Program-made: the position numbers and the translations under genes
Shown: one piece after another, positions 15,931 to 27,804 of the stretch
How the letters are laid out: each line of letters starts with the position of its first letter
Numbering within the stretch: the stretch's first letter is position 1
Notes under the pieces: model-generated
What the model was told of the DNA's origin: nothing
What the model saw: the letters and a program-made list of their open reading frames with translations, nothing else
Databases searched by the model: none
NCBI GenBank assembly: GCA_041913505.1
Contig: JAYSFC010000025.1
Span: 1-34,689 of the forward strand
Direction: 5' to 3'
DNA: 34,689 nucleotides
Source: JAYSFC01 sp041913505
GTDB taxonomy: Bacteria; Pseudomonadota; Gammaproteobacteria; Burkholderiales; Burkholderiaceae_C

Positions 15931-16389
15931 ATGAGCGTTTACGACAAACTGAAAGAGTTGAACATCACGCTGCCGCCCGTGGCGGTGCCGGCGGCGGCCT
16001 ATGTGCCCTTCGTGCAGACGGGCAACCTTGTGTTCCTGAGCGGCCACATCGCGCGCAAGGACGGCAAGCCCTGGTCCGCGCAGTTCGGCCGCGACATCAC
16101 CACAGAGGAAGGCAAGGCCGCCGCACGCGCCGTGGCCATCGACCTGCTGGGCACGCTGCACGCGGCAACGGGCGGCGACCTCAACCGCATCGCGCGCATC
16201 GTGAAGGTGATGAGCCTCGTGAACTCCACGGGCGACTTCACCGAGCAGCACCTCGTGACCAACGGCGCCAGCGAACTGCTGGGCCAGGTGTTCGGCGACA
16301 AGGGCGTTCATGCGCGCAGCGCCTTCGGCGTGGCCCAGATTCCCATGGGTGCCTGCGTCGAGATCGAACTGATCGCCGAACTCTCCTGA
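15931..16389 (+). CDS. RidA/YjgF/Rid family protein
   Basis: This 152-residue protein of the Rid (YjgF/YER057c/UK114) superfamily has conserved blocks FLSGHIARKDGKPW, AIDLLGTLHAATGGDLNRIARIVKVMSLVNS, and HARSAFGVAQIPMGACVEIELIAEL. The Arg in HARSA is at the position of the substrate-binding Arg of RidA enamine deaminases. RidA itself hydrolyses reactive enamines such as 2-aminoacrylate. This protein is longer than canonical RidA (about 128 residues), so it belongs to another Rid subgroup whose activity is less certain. GCGAGG lies about 7 bp before the ATG at 15931. It is divergent from comEC, and a nested hairpin follows its stop codon. Confidence 0.88.
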   Translation: MSVYDKLKELNITLPPVAVPAAAYVPFVQTGNLVFLSGHIARKDGKPWSAQFGRDITTEEGKAAARAVAIDLLGTLHAATGGDLNRIARIVKVMSLVNSTGDFTEQHLVTNGASELLGQVFGDKGVHARSAFGVAQIPMGACVEIELIAELS

Positions 16390-16390
16390 C

Positions 16391-16445
16391 GGCCTATGGC
16401 CTGTTAACGCCAGGGAAGGGGTCACCCTCATGGCGTCAATAGGCC
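16391..16445. terminator. Nested hairpin between convergent RidA and chemotaxis genes
   Basis: GGCCTAT (16391-16397) pairs with ATAGGCC (16439-16445). Inside it, TTAACGCCA (16404-16412) pairs with TGGCGTCAA (16431-16439) with one mismatch. It begins two bases after the RidA-family stop and ends directly at the stop codon of the convergent receptor gene. There is no long T tract, so efficient intrinsic termination is not certain. Position and symmetry suggest a bidirectional transcription end or mRNA-stabilising structure. Confidence 0.55.
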
Positions 16446-18188
16446 CTAAAAGCTCTCCCAATCCCCATCCGCTGCCGGCGCGACCTTCGGTGCCGCCGCG
16501 ATGCGCGGCGCCGGGGCGGGCGCCACGGCTGGAGCCCCAGAGGCCGGTTTGGCCGCCACGGGCCGCGGCGGCGCGGAAACGGCCGGCTGGGGCCTGTAAG
16601 CCGCCGGTGCCTTGCGGGCCACCGGCGCGGCCTGCGGCGCAGCGGCCCCGCCAGCCACCTTGAACGCCGCCACGGCCTGGGCGAGTTGCTCGGCCTGCTC
16701 ATGCAGGCTCTGCGCGGCGGCGGCCGATTCCTCGACGAGTGCGGCATTCTGCTGCGTCATCTGGTCGAGCTGGCCCACGGCCTGGTTGACCTGGGCCACG
16801 CCCGCGCTCTGCTCCGTGGAGGCGGCCGTGATTTCACCGATCATGTCCGTCACGCGCTGCACCGCCTGCACCACTTCCTGCATGGTGCTGCCCGCGCCCT
16901 GCACAAGCTGCGCGCCGCTCTCCACGCGCTCGACCGACGCGCCGATGAGCTGCTTGATCTCCTTGGCTGCCTCGGCGCTGCGCTGCGCCAGGCTGCGCAC
17001 CTCGCCTGCCACCACGGCAAAGCCACGGCCCTGTTCGCCCGCCCGCGCCGCTTCCACGGCTGCATTCAGCGCCAGGATGTTGGTCTGGAACGCGATACCG
17101 TCGATCACGCCGATGATGTCGGCAATCTTGCGGCTGCTGTTGTGGATGTCTTCCATCGTCGAGACCACCTGGGCCACCACATCGCCGCCACGCCGCGCCA
17201 CGTCGGACGCGCCCGCTGCCAGGCTGCTGGCCTGCTGGGCACTGCCCGCGCTCTGCTGCAGCGTGCTCGTGAACTGCTCCATGGCCGCCGCGGTTTCCTG
17301 CAGGCTGCTCGAGGTTTGCTCGGTGCGCGCCGACAGGTCCTGGTTGCCTGTGGCGATCTCGGCGCTCGCAATGGCGATGCTGTCGGTGCTCTGGCGCACC
17401 TGGTGGACCATGCGGGACAGGGCTTCGCACATCGCGTACAGCGAACGCAGCAAGTCGCCGAACTCGTCGGCGCGCACGACGTTCTCGCGCGCACTGAGAT
17501 CGCCGCCCGCGATGCGCGCCGCCAGTTCGTTGGCCTGTGCCAGCGGCCGCTCGATGCTGCCGATCAGCACATAGGCCCCCACAACGATACCCACCAGCAA
17601 CAGCAGCACGGCCCCAGCCGCGAGCTTGACGGTGAGCATGCGCGATGCCGCCATCTCCTGCTGGCTCGCCTGGGCTGCCTGCCGCTGCATCTGCACGAAG
17701 TCGCGCAGCGTTTGCAGATAGGCCGCCACGGCCGGGTTGTACGACTGCTTGACCAGCGCCACGGCATCGTCGTGCTTGCCGTCGGCCTTGAGGCGCAGCG
17801 CCTGGGAGCGCAGGTCGGTCATGGTCTTGCGCGCAGCGGCGATCTTGCCCATCTGGGCCTTGTCAGACTCGGACAGGGACATGGCCTCAAGGGACTTCTG
17901 CACCTCGGAGATCTGGGCCGAGGTCGCGGGAATTACCTCCTCGAACTCGGCCTCCACGGCCGGATCGCTGCCCACGATGAGCGCCTGCGTGCGCGCAGCG
18001 TTGGTTTCGGTCAATCCCGCCCAGCGCAGGGCCGCCTCGACGCGCGCGGACATTTCCTTGGTCAGCGCATCAGAGCGCGCCTGGGCCTGGGCCGACCGGT
18101 ACCCTGCCACACCCACCACCGCCACCAGCGCGACGACGATGGCGATCACTGCCAGCCAAAGCTTGTGGGCCATGCGAAGTTGCAGCAT
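16446..18188 (-). CDS. Methyl-accepting chemotaxis protein with CheR-tether pentapeptide
   Basis: This 580-residue receptor has TM1 at about residues 10-30, a four-helix-type periplasmic ligand domain, and TM2 at about 188-212. A HAMP domain follows (IERPLAQANELAARIAGGDLSAREN), then a long coiled-coil signalling domain. The tip that contacts CheA and CheW is recognisable (GVIDGIAFQTNILALNAAVE, AARAGEQGRGFAVVAGEVR). The Ala/Pro-rich tail of about 80 residues ends in DWESF, matching the NWETF-type pentapeptide that tethers CheR and CheB in high-abundance receptors. The ligand cannot be read from the sequence. A strong GAGGAGA precedes the ATG, and a FliA-like promoter lies 50 to 76 bp upstream, consistent with late flagellar-class expression. 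Confidence 0.94.
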   Translation of the reverse strand: MLQLRMAHKLWLAVIAIVVALVAVVGVAGYRSAQAQARSDALTKEMSARVEAALRWAGLTETNAARTQALIVGSDPAVEAEFEEVIPATSAQISEVQKSLEAMSLSESDKAQMGKIAAARKTMTDLRSQALRLKADGKHDDAVALVKQSYNPAVAAYLQTLRDFVQMQRQAAQASQQEMAASRMLTVKLAAGAVLLLLVGIVVGAYVLIGSIERPLAQANELAARIAGGDLSARENVVRADEFGDLLRSLYAMCEALSRMVHQVRQSTDSIAIASAEIATGNQDLSARTEQTSSSLQETAAAMEQFTSTLQQSAGSAQQASSLAAGASDVARRGGDVVAQVVSTMEDIHNSSRKIADIIGVIDGIAFQTNILALNAAVEAARAGEQGRGFAVVAGEVRSLAQRSAEAAKEIKQLIGASVERVESGAQLVQGAGSTMQEVVQAVQRVTDMIGEITAASTEQSAGVAQVNQAVGQLDQMTQQNAALVEESAAAAQSLHEQAEQLAQAVAAFKVAGGAAAPQAAPVARKAPAAYRPQPAVSAPPRPVAAKPASGAPAVAPAPAPRIAAAPKVAPAADGDWESF

Positions 18189-18237
18189 TTCTCATCTCCT
18201 CTCTTGAAGCTCCATGGTGCGCCTTTTTTTGGTCCGG

Positions 18238-18264
18238 CTATCGATGGAGCGCCGCCGGGATTTA
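18238..18264 (-). promoter_or_regulatory. FliA (sigma-28)-like promoter of the chemotaxis receptor
   Basis: On the minus strand TAAA (18264-18261) is followed by exactly 15 bp and then ATCGATAG (18245-18238). The sigma-28 consensus is TAAA-N15-GCCGATAA. The -35 matches 4 of 4 positions and the -10 matches CGATA. It would start transcription about 43 nt before the receptor ATG. The TAAA lies in the loop of a perfect hairpin just downstream of parC. Confidence 0.68.
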
Positions 18265-18279
18265 CCCTGCCCCGGCGGC
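18251..18279. other. Perfect hairpin after parC
   Basis: GCCGCCGGG (18251-18259) and CCCGGCGGC (18271-18279) form a perfect 9-bp stem with an 11-nt loop, starting 9 bp beyond the parC stop codon. No T tract follows on the minus strand, so it is not a classical terminator. It may protect the parC mRNA 3' end or pause RNA polymerase. It overlaps the -35 region of the receptor promoter. Confidence 0.6.
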
Positions 18280-18287
18280 CACTGGCA

Positions 18288-20620
<2,333 letters not shown>

Positions 20621-20624
<4 letters not shown>

Positions 20625-21448
20625 TCGGAGTCGTTGGTATCGGTCTGGATGCGGGCCACGCTCGCGGGCAGGTTGCCCCGGTTCGCGGCGCCGCCCGGCA
20701 GCTCCATGCGCACACGCCCCGGGTGGGCGCGCAGCGCGAGCACGGGCGCGGGCGGCTTGAGCTGGGCGTACAGGCCCAGCACGGTTTTGACGTAGTTCTG
20801 CGTTTCCTTGAACGGAGGGATCTGGTTGCCCGCGCGCTGCACGGCGCCCTCGCCCGCGTTGTAGGCGGCCAGCGCCAGGTCCATGCGTCCCTCGAACAGG
20901 TCGAGCAGGTGGCGCAGGTAGCGCGTGCCCGTGGACACGTTGATGGCCGGGTCGGCGAGCTTTTGCGCCACGCTGCGCCTGGCGTCCTGCGCCACGCCCC
21001 AGCGCCCGGCCGTGGCGGGCAGGATCTGCATGAGCCCCACGGCGCCGCGCGGCGACACGGCCCCCGCATCGAAGCCCGACTCGGCCGCGATCAGCGCCTG
21101 CAGCAACTCGTAGTCCACACCATGCTGCCGGGCCGAGGTGCGCAGGTGGTGGCGCACGCGCTGGTAGTCGGGCGAAATCTCGAAGAACGCGAGCAGCCGC
21201 GCGCCCGCCGTGGGCAAGGGCAGGCCGGCGCGCTGCGCGCTCACCGGCACATCGCGCGTGGAGTCGAAGTCGCTGCCGCGGAAGAACAGCTGGTAGCGCG
21301 GCTCGACCTGCTCGGCCGCGAAGTGCGTAACGCCGCGCTCATCCACATAGGCCCACAGGTCCGCATGCGCGGATTGCTGCGCAATCCATAGCAGCACCCC
21401 CAGCACTGGAAAGCGCCACAGGTGGAAATGCTTGGAAAACAGGGCCAT
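20621..21448 (-). CDS. Periplasmic lytic transglycosylase (SLT domain) between parE and parC
   Basis: This 275-residue exported protein has a signal peptide ending near residue 29 (SAHA before DLW). A DUF4124-like segment follows (LWAYVDERGVTHFAAE), then an SLT lytic transglycosylase domain with catalytic Glu123 in AAESGFDAGAVSPRGAVGLMQ and the later AYNAGEGAV and YVKTVLGLY motifs. Such enzymes cleave peptidoglycan between MurNAc and GlcNAc to give 1,6-anhydro ends. The start at 21448 gives a proper signal peptide, but no Shine-Dalgarno sequence is seen; a T-rich run separates it from the parE stop 26 bp upstream. Its stop overlaps the parC start (ATGA), placing a cell-wall enzyme inside the topoisomerase IV operon. 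Confidence 0.92.
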
Positions 21449-21474
21449 GGGAGCGGCAAAAAAAGAAAGGCCGG

Positions 21475-23457
<1,983 letters not shown>

Positions 23458-23467
23458 ATGGGGGCGG

Positions 23468-23473
23468 ATTGTA
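23468..23473 (-). promoter_or_regulatory. Candidate -10 of parE (leaderless type)
   Basis: TACAAT on the minus strand lies 10 bp before the parE ATG, with no Shine-Dalgarno sequence between them. No convincing -35 is present at 16 to 18 bp. Confidence 0.45.
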
Positions 23474-23555
23474 GTGCGGGCGCGTGGCAATGACTGGATG
23501 AATACCCAGCACCCACCGGCGCCGGGCAGGCCCAGCAGAATTCCCCCGGATTCGC

Positions 23556-23561
23556 TACATT
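23556..23561 (+). promoter_or_regulatory. Candidate -10 of the MFS transporter (leaderless type)
   Basis: TACATT lies 6 bp before the ATG at 23568, and no Shine-Dalgarno sequence is present. Transcription would begin at or next to the start codon. No clear -35 is visible. Confidence 0.45.
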
Positions 23562-23567
23562 CGCCGG

Positions 23568-24788
23568 ATGCATAACGAAACTCGCAAACTGTCCTTGGCC
23601 CAGGTGCTGATCTGCGGCGGCGCCATCGTGACCTTGTCCATGGGCATCCGTCACGGCTTCGGGCTGTGGCTGCAGCCCATGACGCAGGCGCTCTCCTGGA
23701 CCCGCCAGGATTTCGCGCTGGCCATCGCGATCCAGAACATCGCCTGGGGCTTCTCGGGCATTTTCGCGGGCATGCTGGCCGACCGATTCGGGGCCTTCCG
23801 CGTCATCCTCGTCGGCTCGCTGCTCTATGCGCTGGGGCTGCTGGGCATGGCGTATTCCTCCACGCCCACACTGTTCGCCGTCACGGCCGGCATGCTCATT
23901 GGCATGGCCCAGGCGGGCACGACCTACGCCGTGGTCTACGGTGTGATCGGGCGCAACGTGGCGCCCGAGCGGCGTTCATGGGCCATGGGCATCGCGGCGG
24001 CGGCGGGCTCGTTCGGCCAATTCCTCATGGTGCCGACCGAGGGCCTGCTCATCAGCAGCTTCGGCTGGCAGCAAGCGCTGGTGCTGCTGGGCCTGGCGGC
24101 CCTGCTGATGATGCCGCTGGCGCGCGGGCTGCGCGAGCCGGGCTTCGCAGGCGGCTCGGCGCCCCGGCGCGAGCAGACCATCGGCCAGGCGCTGCGCGAG
24201 GCCTTCCGCTACCGAAGCTTCCAGTTGCTGATGGCAGGCTACTTCGTCTGCGGCTTCCAGGTCGTGTTCATCGGCGTACACCTGCCCAGCTACCTCAAAG
24301 ATCAGGGCCTGTCGCCCCAGGTGGCCAGCTACGCGCTCGCGCTGATCGGCCTGTTCAACGTGGTGGGCACCTACGCGGCAGGCTCGCTGGGCCAGCGCAT
24401 CCCCAAGAAGAACATCCTGGCCTTCATCTACTTCACGCGCGCCGTGGTGATCACGCTGTTCCTGCTGGCGCCGCTCACGCCGACGAGCGTGTACCTGTTC
24501 GCGGCCGTGATGGGCATGCTGTGGCTGTCCACCGTGCCCCCCACCACGGCGACGGTGGCGCAGATTTTCGGTGTGGCACACCTGTCCATGCTGGGCGGCT
24601 TCGTGTTCTTCAGCCACCAGATCGGCAGTTTCCTGGGGGTGTGGCTGGGCGGCTACCTGTACGACAAGACGGGGAGCTACGACATCGTCTGGTACCTCGC
24701 GATCGCGCTGGGTATCTTCGCGGGCCTCGTGAACCTGCCCGTGCGCGAAAGCGCCATTCAGCGCGGCACTGCGCCGCAGGGGGCCTGA
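23568..24788 (+). CDS. MFS transporter
   Basis: This 406-residue integral membrane protein has about 12 predicted membrane segments and the MFS motif A region GMLADRFGAFRVILVGSLLY between TM2 and TM3. The N-terminus GIRHGFGLWLQPMTQALSW and the segment AGTTYAVVYGVIGRN resemble the group of MFS carriers that includes monocarboxylate/oxalate-formate-type transporters. The substrate cannot be assigned. It is divergent from parE with a 110-bp gap and probably shares a transcript with the 46-residue gene that begins one base after its stop codon. The start has no Shine-Dalgarno sequence but a -10-like TACATT 6 bp upstream. Confidence 0.88.
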   Translation: MHNETRKLSLAQVLICGGAIVTLSMGIRHGFGLWLQPMTQALSWTRQDFALAIAIQNIAWGFSGIFAGMLADRFGAFRVILVGSLLYALGLLGMAYSSTPTLFAVTAGMLIGMAQAGTTYAVVYGVIGRNVAPERRSWAMGIAAAAGSFGQFLMVPTEGLLISSFGWQQALVLLGLAALLMMPLARGLREPGFAGGSAPRREQTIGQALREAFRYRSFQLLMAGYFVCGFQVVFIGVHLPSYLKDQGLSPQVASYALALIGLFNVVGTYAAGSLGQRIPKKNILAFIYFTRAVVITLFLLAPLTPTSVYLFAAVMGMLWLSTVPPTTATVAQIFGVAHLSMLGGFVFFSHQIGSFLGVWLGGYLYDKTGSYDIVWYLAIALGIFAGLVNLPVRESAIQRGTAPQGA

Positions 24789-24789
24789 C

Positions 24790-24930
24790 ATGGCACACGC
24801 CCACCGCCCCGCACCGCTGCGCTGGCTCGCCTGGGCGGCCGCGCTGGCCGCGCTGCTTGCGGTGTTTGCCCTGTACACACGGCCCGAATTCCTGGTCATA
24901 CTTGCGGACCAGATCTGGGCCTGCTTCTAG
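24790..24930 (+). CDS. Small single-pass membrane protein, 46 residues
   Basis: An ATG one base after the transporter stop codon opens a 46-codon frame ending in TAG. The peptide has a basic N-terminus (HAHRPAPLRW), one hydrophobic segment (LAWAAALAALLAVFALY, residues 13-29) and a short tail EFLVILADQIWACF. Position next to the transporter stop, a positive-inside N-terminus and a single TM of proper length argue for a real gene. I recall similar short proteins ending in LADQ.WACF in related genomes, but cannot check this here. No function is known. It could be a transporter accessory peptide or an independent membrane miniprotein. It ends 44 bp before the methyltransferase gene. Confidence 0.65.
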   Translation: MAHAHRPAPLRWLAWAAALAALLAVFALYTRPEFLVILADQIWACF

Positions 24931-24945
24931 ACGAGCCCCTCCCCT

Positions 24946-24964
24946 GGAGGCCGCCCCGGCCTCC
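24946..24964. other. Perfect hairpin in the 5' leader of the methyltransferase gene
   Basis: GGAGGCC (24946-24952) and GGCCTCC (24958-24964) form a perfect 7-bp stem with a 5-nt loop, 10 bp before the ATG at 24975. The stem sequesters the GGAGG closest to the start codon. It could influence translation or mRNA processing; there is no T tract. Confidence 0.5.
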
Positions 24965-24974
24965 CAACTTCGCC

Positions 24975-25553
24975 ATGACGGACCTCCTCCCGCCGAACAC
25001 CTTCCACGGCGCGCAAGCGCCTTCCGCCTGGATTCAGCGCTGGTCCCACCTCGTGCCCCGGGGCGGCGCCGTGCTGGACGTGGCCTGCGGGCTGGGACGC
25101 CACATGCGTTGGTTTTCCCAACAAAATCACCCTGTAGTCGGTGTGGATCAGTCTCCAGACGCTACCAGATCCGTAGCACACCTGGGTGAAGCAATCACCG
25201 CCGACATCGAGGCCGGCCCCTGGCCCCTGGCCGGACGCCAGTTCGCGGGTGTGGTGGTCACCAACTACCTTTGGCGCCCCTTGTTGCCCACCCTCGTGGC
25301 CTGCGTCGCGCCTGGCGGCGTGCTGCTCTACGAAACCTTCGCCATGGGCAACGAGACCGTGGGCAAGCCTGCACGCCCCGAATTCCTGCTGCGTCCCGGC
25401 GAGCTGCTGCAGGCCTGCGCCGGCTTGCGCGTGGTGGCCTACGAGGACGGATTCCTCACCGTCCCCGACCGCTTCGTGCAGCGCATCGCAGCGGTCCGCG
25501 AACCACTGGCTGCGGATGGGACTTTGGGCACGGTATGGCGCCACGCGCTCTAG
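24975..25553 (+). CDS. Class I SAM-dependent methyltransferase
   Basis: This 192-residue protein has the Rossmann methyltransferase motifs: VLDVACGLGRHMRWF (motif I, SAM-binding glycines), GVDQSPDA (acidic end of beta-2) and VACVAPGGVLLYETF (later strand). It is small, and the TehB-like fold gives no clue to its substrate. The codons around 25108-25200, for WFSQQNHPVVGVDQSPDATR, are noticeably more AT-rich than the rest of the gene. The stop lies 34 bp before dapA, whose own promoter overlaps the end of this gene. Confidence 0.85.
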   Translation: MTDLLPPNTFHGAQAPSAWIQRWSHLVPRGGAVLDVACGLGRHMRWFSQQNHPVVGVDQSPDATRSVAHLGEAITADIEAGPWPLAGRQFAGVVVTNYLWRPLLPTLVACVAPGGVLLYETFAMGNETVGKPARPEFLLRPGELLQACAGLRVVAYEDGFLTVPDRFVQRIAAVREPLAADGTLGTVWRHAL

Positions 25554-25554
25554 T

Positions 25555-25560
25555 TAGAAT
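25555..25560 (+). promoter_or_regulatory. Candidate -10 of dapA
   Basis: TAGAAT lies immediately after the methyltransferase stop codon, with the dapA ATG 27 bp further on (leader about 20 nt). The following 20 bases are AT-rich for this genome. No good -35 is visible. Confidence 0.4.
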
Positions 25561-25587
25561 GCTCTTTTACCGTTTTCAACCGCGGAC

Positions 25588-26484
25588 ATGACCTCTCCCA
25601 GCGTCTCCCTCACCGGCAGCATCGTCGCCCTTGTCACCCCCATGCACGAGGATGGCAGCGTGGACTACCCCACCCTGCGCAAACTGATCGATTGGCACAT
25701 CGCCGAAGGCACGGACTGCATTGGGGTCGTGGGCACCACAGGCGAGTCGCCCACGGTGAACGTGGAGGAGCACTGCGAGATCATCCGCGTGGCCGTGGAA
25801 CAGGCCGCCAAGCGCGTGCCCATCATGGCCGGCTGCGGCGCCAACTCCACGGCCGAGGCCATCGAGCTGGCCAAGTTCGCCAAGAAGGTCGGTGCCGACA
25901 GCCAGCTGCAAGTCGTGCCCTACTACAACAAGCCCACGCAAGAGGGCCAGTACCAGCACTTCAAGGCCATCGCCGAAGCCGTGGGCGACCTGCCCACCAT
26001 CCTGTACAACGTGCCCGGCCGCTCGGTCGCCGATATGCAGCACGACACCGTGCTGCGCCTGGCCCAGGTGCCCGGCATCATCGGCATCAAGGAAGCCACG
26101 GGCAACATCGAGCGCGCGCAGTGGCTGATCCGCGACGTGCCCAAGGGCTTTGCCGTGTACTCGGGCGACGACCCCACGGCCGTGGCCCTGATGCTGTGCG
26201 GCGGCCATGGCAACGTGAGCGTGACGGCCAACGTCGCGCCGCGCCTCATGCACGAGCTGTGCAAGGCCGCACTGGCCGGCGATGTGCGCCGCGCGATGGA
26301 GATCCAGTTCCAGCTCATGCCCGTGCACAAGCAGCTCTTCGTCGAAGCCAACCCCATCCCCGTGAAATGGGCCATGGCCCGCATGGGCCTGTGCGGCGGC
26401 GCGATGCGCCTGCCCATGACCCCCCTGAGCGCGGCCAACCAACCCGTGGTCGAAGGCGCCCTGCGCGCCAGCGGGCTGCTGTAA
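25588..26484 (+). CDS. dapA: 4-hydroxy-tetrahydrodipicolinate synthase
   Basis: This 298-residue class I aldolase condenses pyruvate with aspartate semialdehyde, the first committed step to diaminopimelate and lysine. The Schiff-base Lys168 is in GIKEATGN, Tyr140 in LYNVPGRS, and the pyruvate-binding GTTGESPT (49-56) is intact. The length is normal. The start at 25588 gives MTSPSVSLTGSIVALVTPM, the usual N-terminus. bamC follows after 46 bp, an arrangement shared with many beta- and gammaproteobacteria (dapA-bamC/nlpB). Confidence 0.96.
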   Translation: MTSPSVSLTGSIVALVTPMHEDGSVDYPTLRKLIDWHIAEGTDCIGVVGTTGESPTVNVEEHCEIIRVAVEQAAKRVPIMAGCGANSTAEAIELAKFAKKVGADSQLQVVPYYNKPTQEGQYQHFKAIAEAVGDLPTILYNVPGRSVADMQHDTVLRLAQVPGIIGIKEATGNIERAQWLIRDVPKGFAVYSGDDPTAVALMLCGGHGNVSVTANVAPRLMHELCKAALAGDVRRAMEIQFQLMPVHKQLFVEANPIPVKWAMARMGLCGGAMRLPMTPLSAANQPVVEGALRASGLL

Positions 26485-26530
26485 TCCGCCAGCCCGCCGC
26501 TTTCGCATCCAGTCAACCGAGGACTTCCGC

Positions 26531-27628
26531 GTGAACGCAACTACCCGTGTGGGCCTGCTGGGCCTCGCCCTGGCCCTGTCCGCCTGCTCTACCACCTTTG
26601 AAGGCGACAAGATCGACTACAAGAGCGCCACCAAGGGCTCCACGCTGGAGGTCCCGCCCGACCTGACCCAGCTCTCGCGCGATTCGCGCTACACCGCCCC
26701 CGGTGGCGTGGTTTCCGCCGCGGCCTACCAGGCCGGCCAGGCGGCACGGCCTTCGCCGACCTCCGCCACGGCCGCCGTGTCGATGGGCGATGTGCGCATC
26801 GAGCGCGACGGCAACCAGCGCTGGCTGGTGGTGAAGCGCTCCAGCGAAGCCCTGTGGGACCCCGTGCGCGAGTTTTGGCTCGAAAATGGCTTCACCCTCG
26901 CACAGGAGCAGAGCAAGCTCGGCATCATGGAAACCGACTGGGCCGAAAACCGCGCCAAGCTGCCGCAGGATGTCATCCGCTCCACGCTGGGCAAGGTGTT
27001 TGAATCGCTGTACTCCACCGGCGAGCGCGACAAGTTCCGCACGCGCCTGGAGCGCGATGCCAACGGCAATACCGAGATCTACATCAGCCACCGCGGCATG
27101 ATCGAGGTGTACAGCTCCTCCCACAAGGACGCCACCATCTGGCAGCCCCGCCCCGTGGACCCCGAGCTCGAGACCGAATTCCTGCGCCGCCTCATGGTCA
27201 AGCTGGGCGTGAGTCAGGAAGAGTCCAAGGCCTTGGCCGGCACGCCCATCCAGCGCCCCGCATCGGCGCGCATGACCACGCTGAACAACGTCCCGGCCAT
27301 CGAGATGGACGAAGGCTTCGACCGTGCATGGCGCCGCGTGGGCCTGGCGCTGGACCGCACGGGCTTCACCGTGGAAGACCGTGACCGCAGCCAGGGCCTC
27401 TACTTCGTGCGCTATGTCGAGCCGGGTGCCCCGGACAAGAAGGAGCCCGGCTTCTTCAGCAAGCTGTTCGGTAGCTCCAGTTCCGTGAACCCGCCGCTCA
27501 AGTACCGCGTGCTCGTGCGTGGCGAAGGCGCGAAGTCCACGGTGTCGGTGCAGAACGCAACCGGCGCACCCGATGCGTCGGCCAACGCCACGCGCATTGT
27601 GAAGGTGCTCACGGACGACCTCAAGTAG
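26531..27628 (+). CDS. bamC: Outer-membrane protein assembly factor BamC (lipoprotein)
   Basis: This 365-residue lipoprotein of the BAM complex starts at GTG 26531. The signal sequence ends in the lipobox LSAC with the modified Cys19. An unstructured, proline-containing segment follows (about residues 35-85; LEVPPDLTQL is the conserved piece that contacts BamD in E. coli), and then two helix-grip domains (RWLVVKRSSEALWDPVREFW and MDEGFDRAWRRVGLALDRTGF). The link to BAM rests on family knowledge and on its place after dapA. A strong bidirectional terminator 87 bp downstream ends the transcript. Confidence 0.92.
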   Translation: MNATTRVGLLGLALALSACSTTFEGDKIDYKSATKGSTLEVPPDLTQLSRDSRYTAPGGVVSAAAYQAGQAARPSPTSATAAVSMGDVRIERDGNQRWLVVKRSSEALWDPVREFWLENGFTLAQEQSKLGIMETDWAENRAKLPQDVIRSTLGKVFESLYSTGERDKFRTRLERDANGNTEIYISHRGMIEVYSSSHKDATIWQPRPVDPELETEFLRRLMVKLGVSQEESKALAGTPIQRPASARMTTLNNVPAIEMDEGFDRAWRRVGLALDRTGFTVEDRDRSQGLYFVRYVEPGAPDKKEPGFFSKLFGSSSSVNPPLKYRVLVRGEGAKSTVSVQNATGAPDASANATRIVKVLTDDLK

Positions 27629-27714
27629 GCGGATCGTCCGCACGCCGGCCGCACGCTTCGAGCGCGCAGCCGGCGCACTTCCGCCTGGCGGCACCGTGCT
27701 CCAGGCAGGGAAAT

Positions 27715-27764
27715 GCAGGCAACAAAAAACCCGACCGGAAATCCGATCGGGTTTTTTGTTGCCT
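27715..27764. terminator. Strong bidirectional terminator between bamC and the Ala-rich lipoprotein
   Basis: Perfect 19-bp arms (27715-27733 and 27746-27764) surround a 12-nt centre that can itself pair (CGGA/TCCG). Each arm includes CCCGA next to a run of six A or T, so either strand gives a GC stem followed by a U tract. It serves bamC on the plus strand and the lipoprotein gene on the minus strand. Confidence 0.95.
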
Positions 27765-27804
27765 GAAAGGGGCAGGCCGTGTGGCCAGCCCCTGGGCAGC
27801 CGGA

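Noticed and set aside
13313..15934. An 873-codon open frame on the plus strand opposite comEC
   Set aside because: It is the antisense shadow of comEC and its neighbours in a high-GC genome. Its peptide is rich in Arg, His, Gln and Pro with no domain, and comEC is unambiguous.
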